Origin: Serilophus lunatus
Lineage: Eukaryota; Chordata; Aves; Passeriformes; Eurylaimidae
Direction of reading: 5' to 3'
NCBI GenBank assembly: GCA_013399895.1
Contig: VXBA01002140.1
Location: 523,826-587,825, forward strand
DNA length: 64,000 nucleotides
The position numbers and the translations under genes were made by a program. The first letter of the stretch is position 1; each line of letters opens with the position of its first letter. Below are positions 61,286 through 64,000 of this stretch, one piece after another. The notes under the pieces were generated by a model. It made no database searches and was not told the origin of the DNA. It saw only the letters and a program-made list of their open reading frames with translations.

Positions 61286-63978
61286 TATAAAAACATTGCA
61301 AGTTAAAATACTTAAAAAGTAACAGAAATTGAGGGGCTTTTCCCTGACTTGCATGGGCACAACCCTTGCTGTCAGTATGTGCTGGAGTCTGGATAATTTT
61401 TGGCTTATCTGACACTGGCTTGACTGGGCTTAAATGAAGAGCTTTCAATTATGATCATGTTCCTCTTCAGCATAAAGGATAGAACCAGGCTGATGTAGCC
61501 CACTTGTCATTGTGTATGCCATGGGTGAGCAAGAACCTTTATAGTGAAGTCAGTCTTTCTAAAAAAAGTGGAAAACAAGGTATCTGAAAAGCCAACCCTG
61601 CTTAAGCCTCAGGTTTTTATTGCGAAATATCTTCTCCTATTTTCACCAATATGGCAGTCTGAGAGAAAATCAAAACAAATTAGAAGAGATTTTTGCTAGC
61701 CTAGAAATCTTCAAAGAGAAGAGTACATAGGAATTTTAGAAGAGAAGAATTTATGAGGCTAAATTCAAGGCTGACACTTGCAGAGGGGAAGTACACATTT
61801 TAAATAATTCAGGCATTGATCTACATGTCAGTAACAATTATGCTTGTTTATGAGAAAGGACTTGTATTTCTACCTCACAAGTGTATTCAAAGCAGTTTTA
61901 AAGCAAATTTGCTGCTTTTCCTCATGTGCATCTGAGCAGCCATAGGATGTTAAGAAAGGCTTTTCATTTTTTTATTTGGAAAGCAGAAGTAGCAAAGGCT
62001 TCATGTGTCCTAAGCATTGAAATGAGTCATATTGGGTCAAAACAAAGGTTCAACTAACTTGTATCTTTTTTTCCTGATAATAGATCTATTAAGATTGTCT
62101 CACTATGGGCATAATGGAAAAAAATATGAAAACATAGTAGGTAGAAAATGATCCTGCCTCAGTAAATTCTACCAGTGCTGATAAGAACTCATAATTTGTT
62201 TTTTAAAATGCCTGAAACTCTATTAGGAGAAATTGTGAATCAATTTCTTTAGCTATTTTGTTTTGGCTTTCACAATATCTCATGGCAGTGACTTTGACAT
62301 TTTAATTGCACTCTGTGAAGAAAAAAAATCACATTTTGTTTAAACCTGTTGTGTCACTATTTCTGTGGGTGGTCCTCTTCTTCTAAATAGGTAAATAAAA
62401 AATATCCATTCCCTACTTACCTTTACAGTTCTATTCTAATTAAAGACTTTATAATTTAATCATTCCTCTTTTATTTTTTTTTCTAGTTATAGTATATTTA
62501 TTCTGAACTGACATGGGATGGCCAGAACCACATGTGATGATTCAACATATTAAAGTCTTTCTGAAGTGATCAGATAAACAGTGACTTCTGCTTAGGTACT
62601 GGAATAGGCAAGGTTAGAAATAGAGTCAAGAGCTGGGGTTTAAAAAATTGCTTAGTATGGCCTGTCCCATCTGAGATCAATCCTGATTCTGTCCTCTCTT
62701 TTGTATTAACAGAGGGGAGAGGGAGAAATTGAGCCATAATACCTGAAAAACCTACTCCTCCCGTAAGGTTTTTATGGGAAGCCAATGAGATAAATGAATC
62801 ATTGTAAAGGTAGCCATGATTTAATTTCCCATGGGAGAGATATTGAGCCTGAATACACAGTTCATCGCTCATTCTAGTGCTAACTTTACAGAATATTTGC
62901 AAAATTTCACAAAAGTGGTTAAAAAAGAGTTGAACAAGTTCTTGGACTGAAACTGGTTACCAGAGGAATATATTCAGAACATGGGAGAATTCTGCAAGAA
63001 ATCTCCACAAGAAACCTAATGCAATGCTATCGCACCAATATTTTTCAGAGCTGCTCAGATGGCTGCCATCACAATGGTCCATAAATACTTGTCACCTGCT
63101 GTAGGGCTTTGGCAACCTGAGGCACATCGGTGTGCTTCCTGAGAGTAATTTTAGGGAAATCTTAAACTGTGGATATTTGAAAAGTGATCAAAACATTTGT
63201 CTGGATGACACAGATTATTTTGTCCCCCTGATTATTCCACTCAGATGAATTCATGATGAATAGACCATCCAAAAGCATAGTAAAGGATTGGCTATGTATT
63301 GCAAGTCACAAGCCAACTGTTTCAAATATGATGAAGGAAATGTTCCTCAGCCCATCACTGTTTTTGTGACTGAAATTGCAAAGATATCTGAGTTGATGAG
63401 ACTAGTCACATTGCTCTAGTGTTGTATTGAAGCGCTGTTGTTGCTGGATCTTCACAGAGAAAAGCTAGTAGAAACAATGACAGCCTTTCATATTTAGAAA
63501 CAAAAAATATCCCTTTTTGTTGTTGTTGTTTCCTGTAGCAGATATTTTCCTTCAAAAAACCCTTAACTGAAGCAAAATTAATGGAAATGAGATCCTTAAG
63601 TGATCTTTTATTTGCAGTAAAGCTTGCAAAAGAGAAAATATAAGAGAAAAAAGATAAGGGAATATATTGAACTTATGCTTCATAGTAAAGGCATAAGCAG
63701 AAACAAAACATTGGCCAGAATCACTTTTAAATTATCAATATAATTTATCCTTGTAGTTGAAATTTGTCTTGAGCTTAAAGCTTGAAAAGTGTCACACTTA
63801 AAAATTGTTGAGGCACCCAACAGTGTAGGCAGGAGCATGCTGTAAGTAAACTGGACATTTTTACAGGTTAATTACAGATTAAATATGCTTAAAACTATGG
63901 ACATAAATAATTCTATTTCTTACAAGCTCTGTTCTCTCTGTGAAAGTGGAGAGGAGTGATCATGTCTTATCTTAGCTC

Positions 63979-64000
63979 CATAGAATCACAGAATCACAGA
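63979..64000 (-). mobile_element. Start of an antisense CR1, cut by the window end
   Basis: CATAGAATCACAGAATCACA is the reverse complement of the CR1 3' octamer tail. The body of the element would lie to the right of the window. Confidence 0.85.

Larger units (their letters stand above)
59936..63978. other. Unique non-coding sequence
   Basis: It contains a poly(A) run ending in the only ambiguous base (60,113) and the diverged duplication at 60,929-61,285. The 110-codon - strand ORF at 62,570-62,902 has no recognisable domain. No gene or known transposon is identified. Confidence 0.55.

Noticed and set aside
62570..62902. 110-codon - strand ORF
   Set aside because: No domain, no codon pattern and no splice context; chance-length in this composition.
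1..64000. CRISPR array, operon, rRNA or tRNA genes
   Set aside because: No regularly spaced repeats, no compact multi-gene organisation, no ribosome-binding sites, no rRNA sequence, and no tRNA B-box with a matching cloverleaf were seen; the content is vertebrate.

Overview
This window looks like intergenic or deep-intronic DNA from a bird genome, most likely a neoavian and probably a passerine. The main evidence is ten separate pieces of CR1 LINE, several ending in the typical CR1 3' octamer (ATTCTGTG/ATTCTATG), plus two copies of an avian endogenous-retrovirus LTR family whose 3' end reads GGTTTAA(C)CCC on the antisense strand. The sequence is AT-rich, rich in simple repeats, has almost no CpG clusters, and has no ORF that I recognise as a host protein. 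The ORFs present are about as long and frequent as expected by chance in AT-rich DNA, or lie inside transposons and microsatellites.

Layout. 1-8.8 kb is mostly unique AT-rich sequence with one short GAT/AAT array. At 8.9-10.1 kb lies a long antisense CR1 that reaches back into the reverse-transcriptase coding part. At 12.8-13.4 kb is an antisense solo LTR. 13.8-20 kb is unique sequence with T/G-rich tracts, two palindromic or inverted-repeat sites and a 36-base poly(A). At 20.4-21.4 kb a sense solo LTR of the same family carries an (AAT)26 array, followed by a second AAT array and a CR1 tail. Further CR1 pieces lie at 23.8-24.3 (sense), 29.3-30.1 (antisense), 31.56-31.69 (sense), 40.9-41.56 (sense), 48.1-48.5 (sense), 49.1-50.0 (sense), about 59.4-59.9 (antisense, very old) and at the right edge (antisense, cut by the window). 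Two more LTR-like segments, neither assigned to a family, lie at 35.1-35.5 and 47.64-47.95 kb. Long tetranucleotide (31.1 kb), pentanucleotide (42.8 kb) and dinucleotide (44.9 kb) microsatellites and a G/T-rich potential quadruplex tract (54 kb) complete the repeat content.

Host genes. No exon can be assigned to a known gene. Two places have short reading frames bounded by plausible splice signals: 1.1-4.0 kb on the + strand and 58.0-59.0 kb on the - strand. The second includes a hydrophobic stretch followed by basic residues, joined in phase to a terminal reading frame with an overlapping AATAAA. Both are weak and are reported as candidates only. Several AT-rich, homeodomain-motif-rich stretches could be conserved regulatory elements, but single-sequence reading cannot establish that.

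I found no multi-gene system, CRISPR array, rRNA or tRNA gene. The most useful leads are the two unclassified LTR-like segments, the microsatellite that has expanded inside a solo LTR, the diverged tandem duplication near 61 kb, and the hairpin or palindromic sites that no transposon explains.
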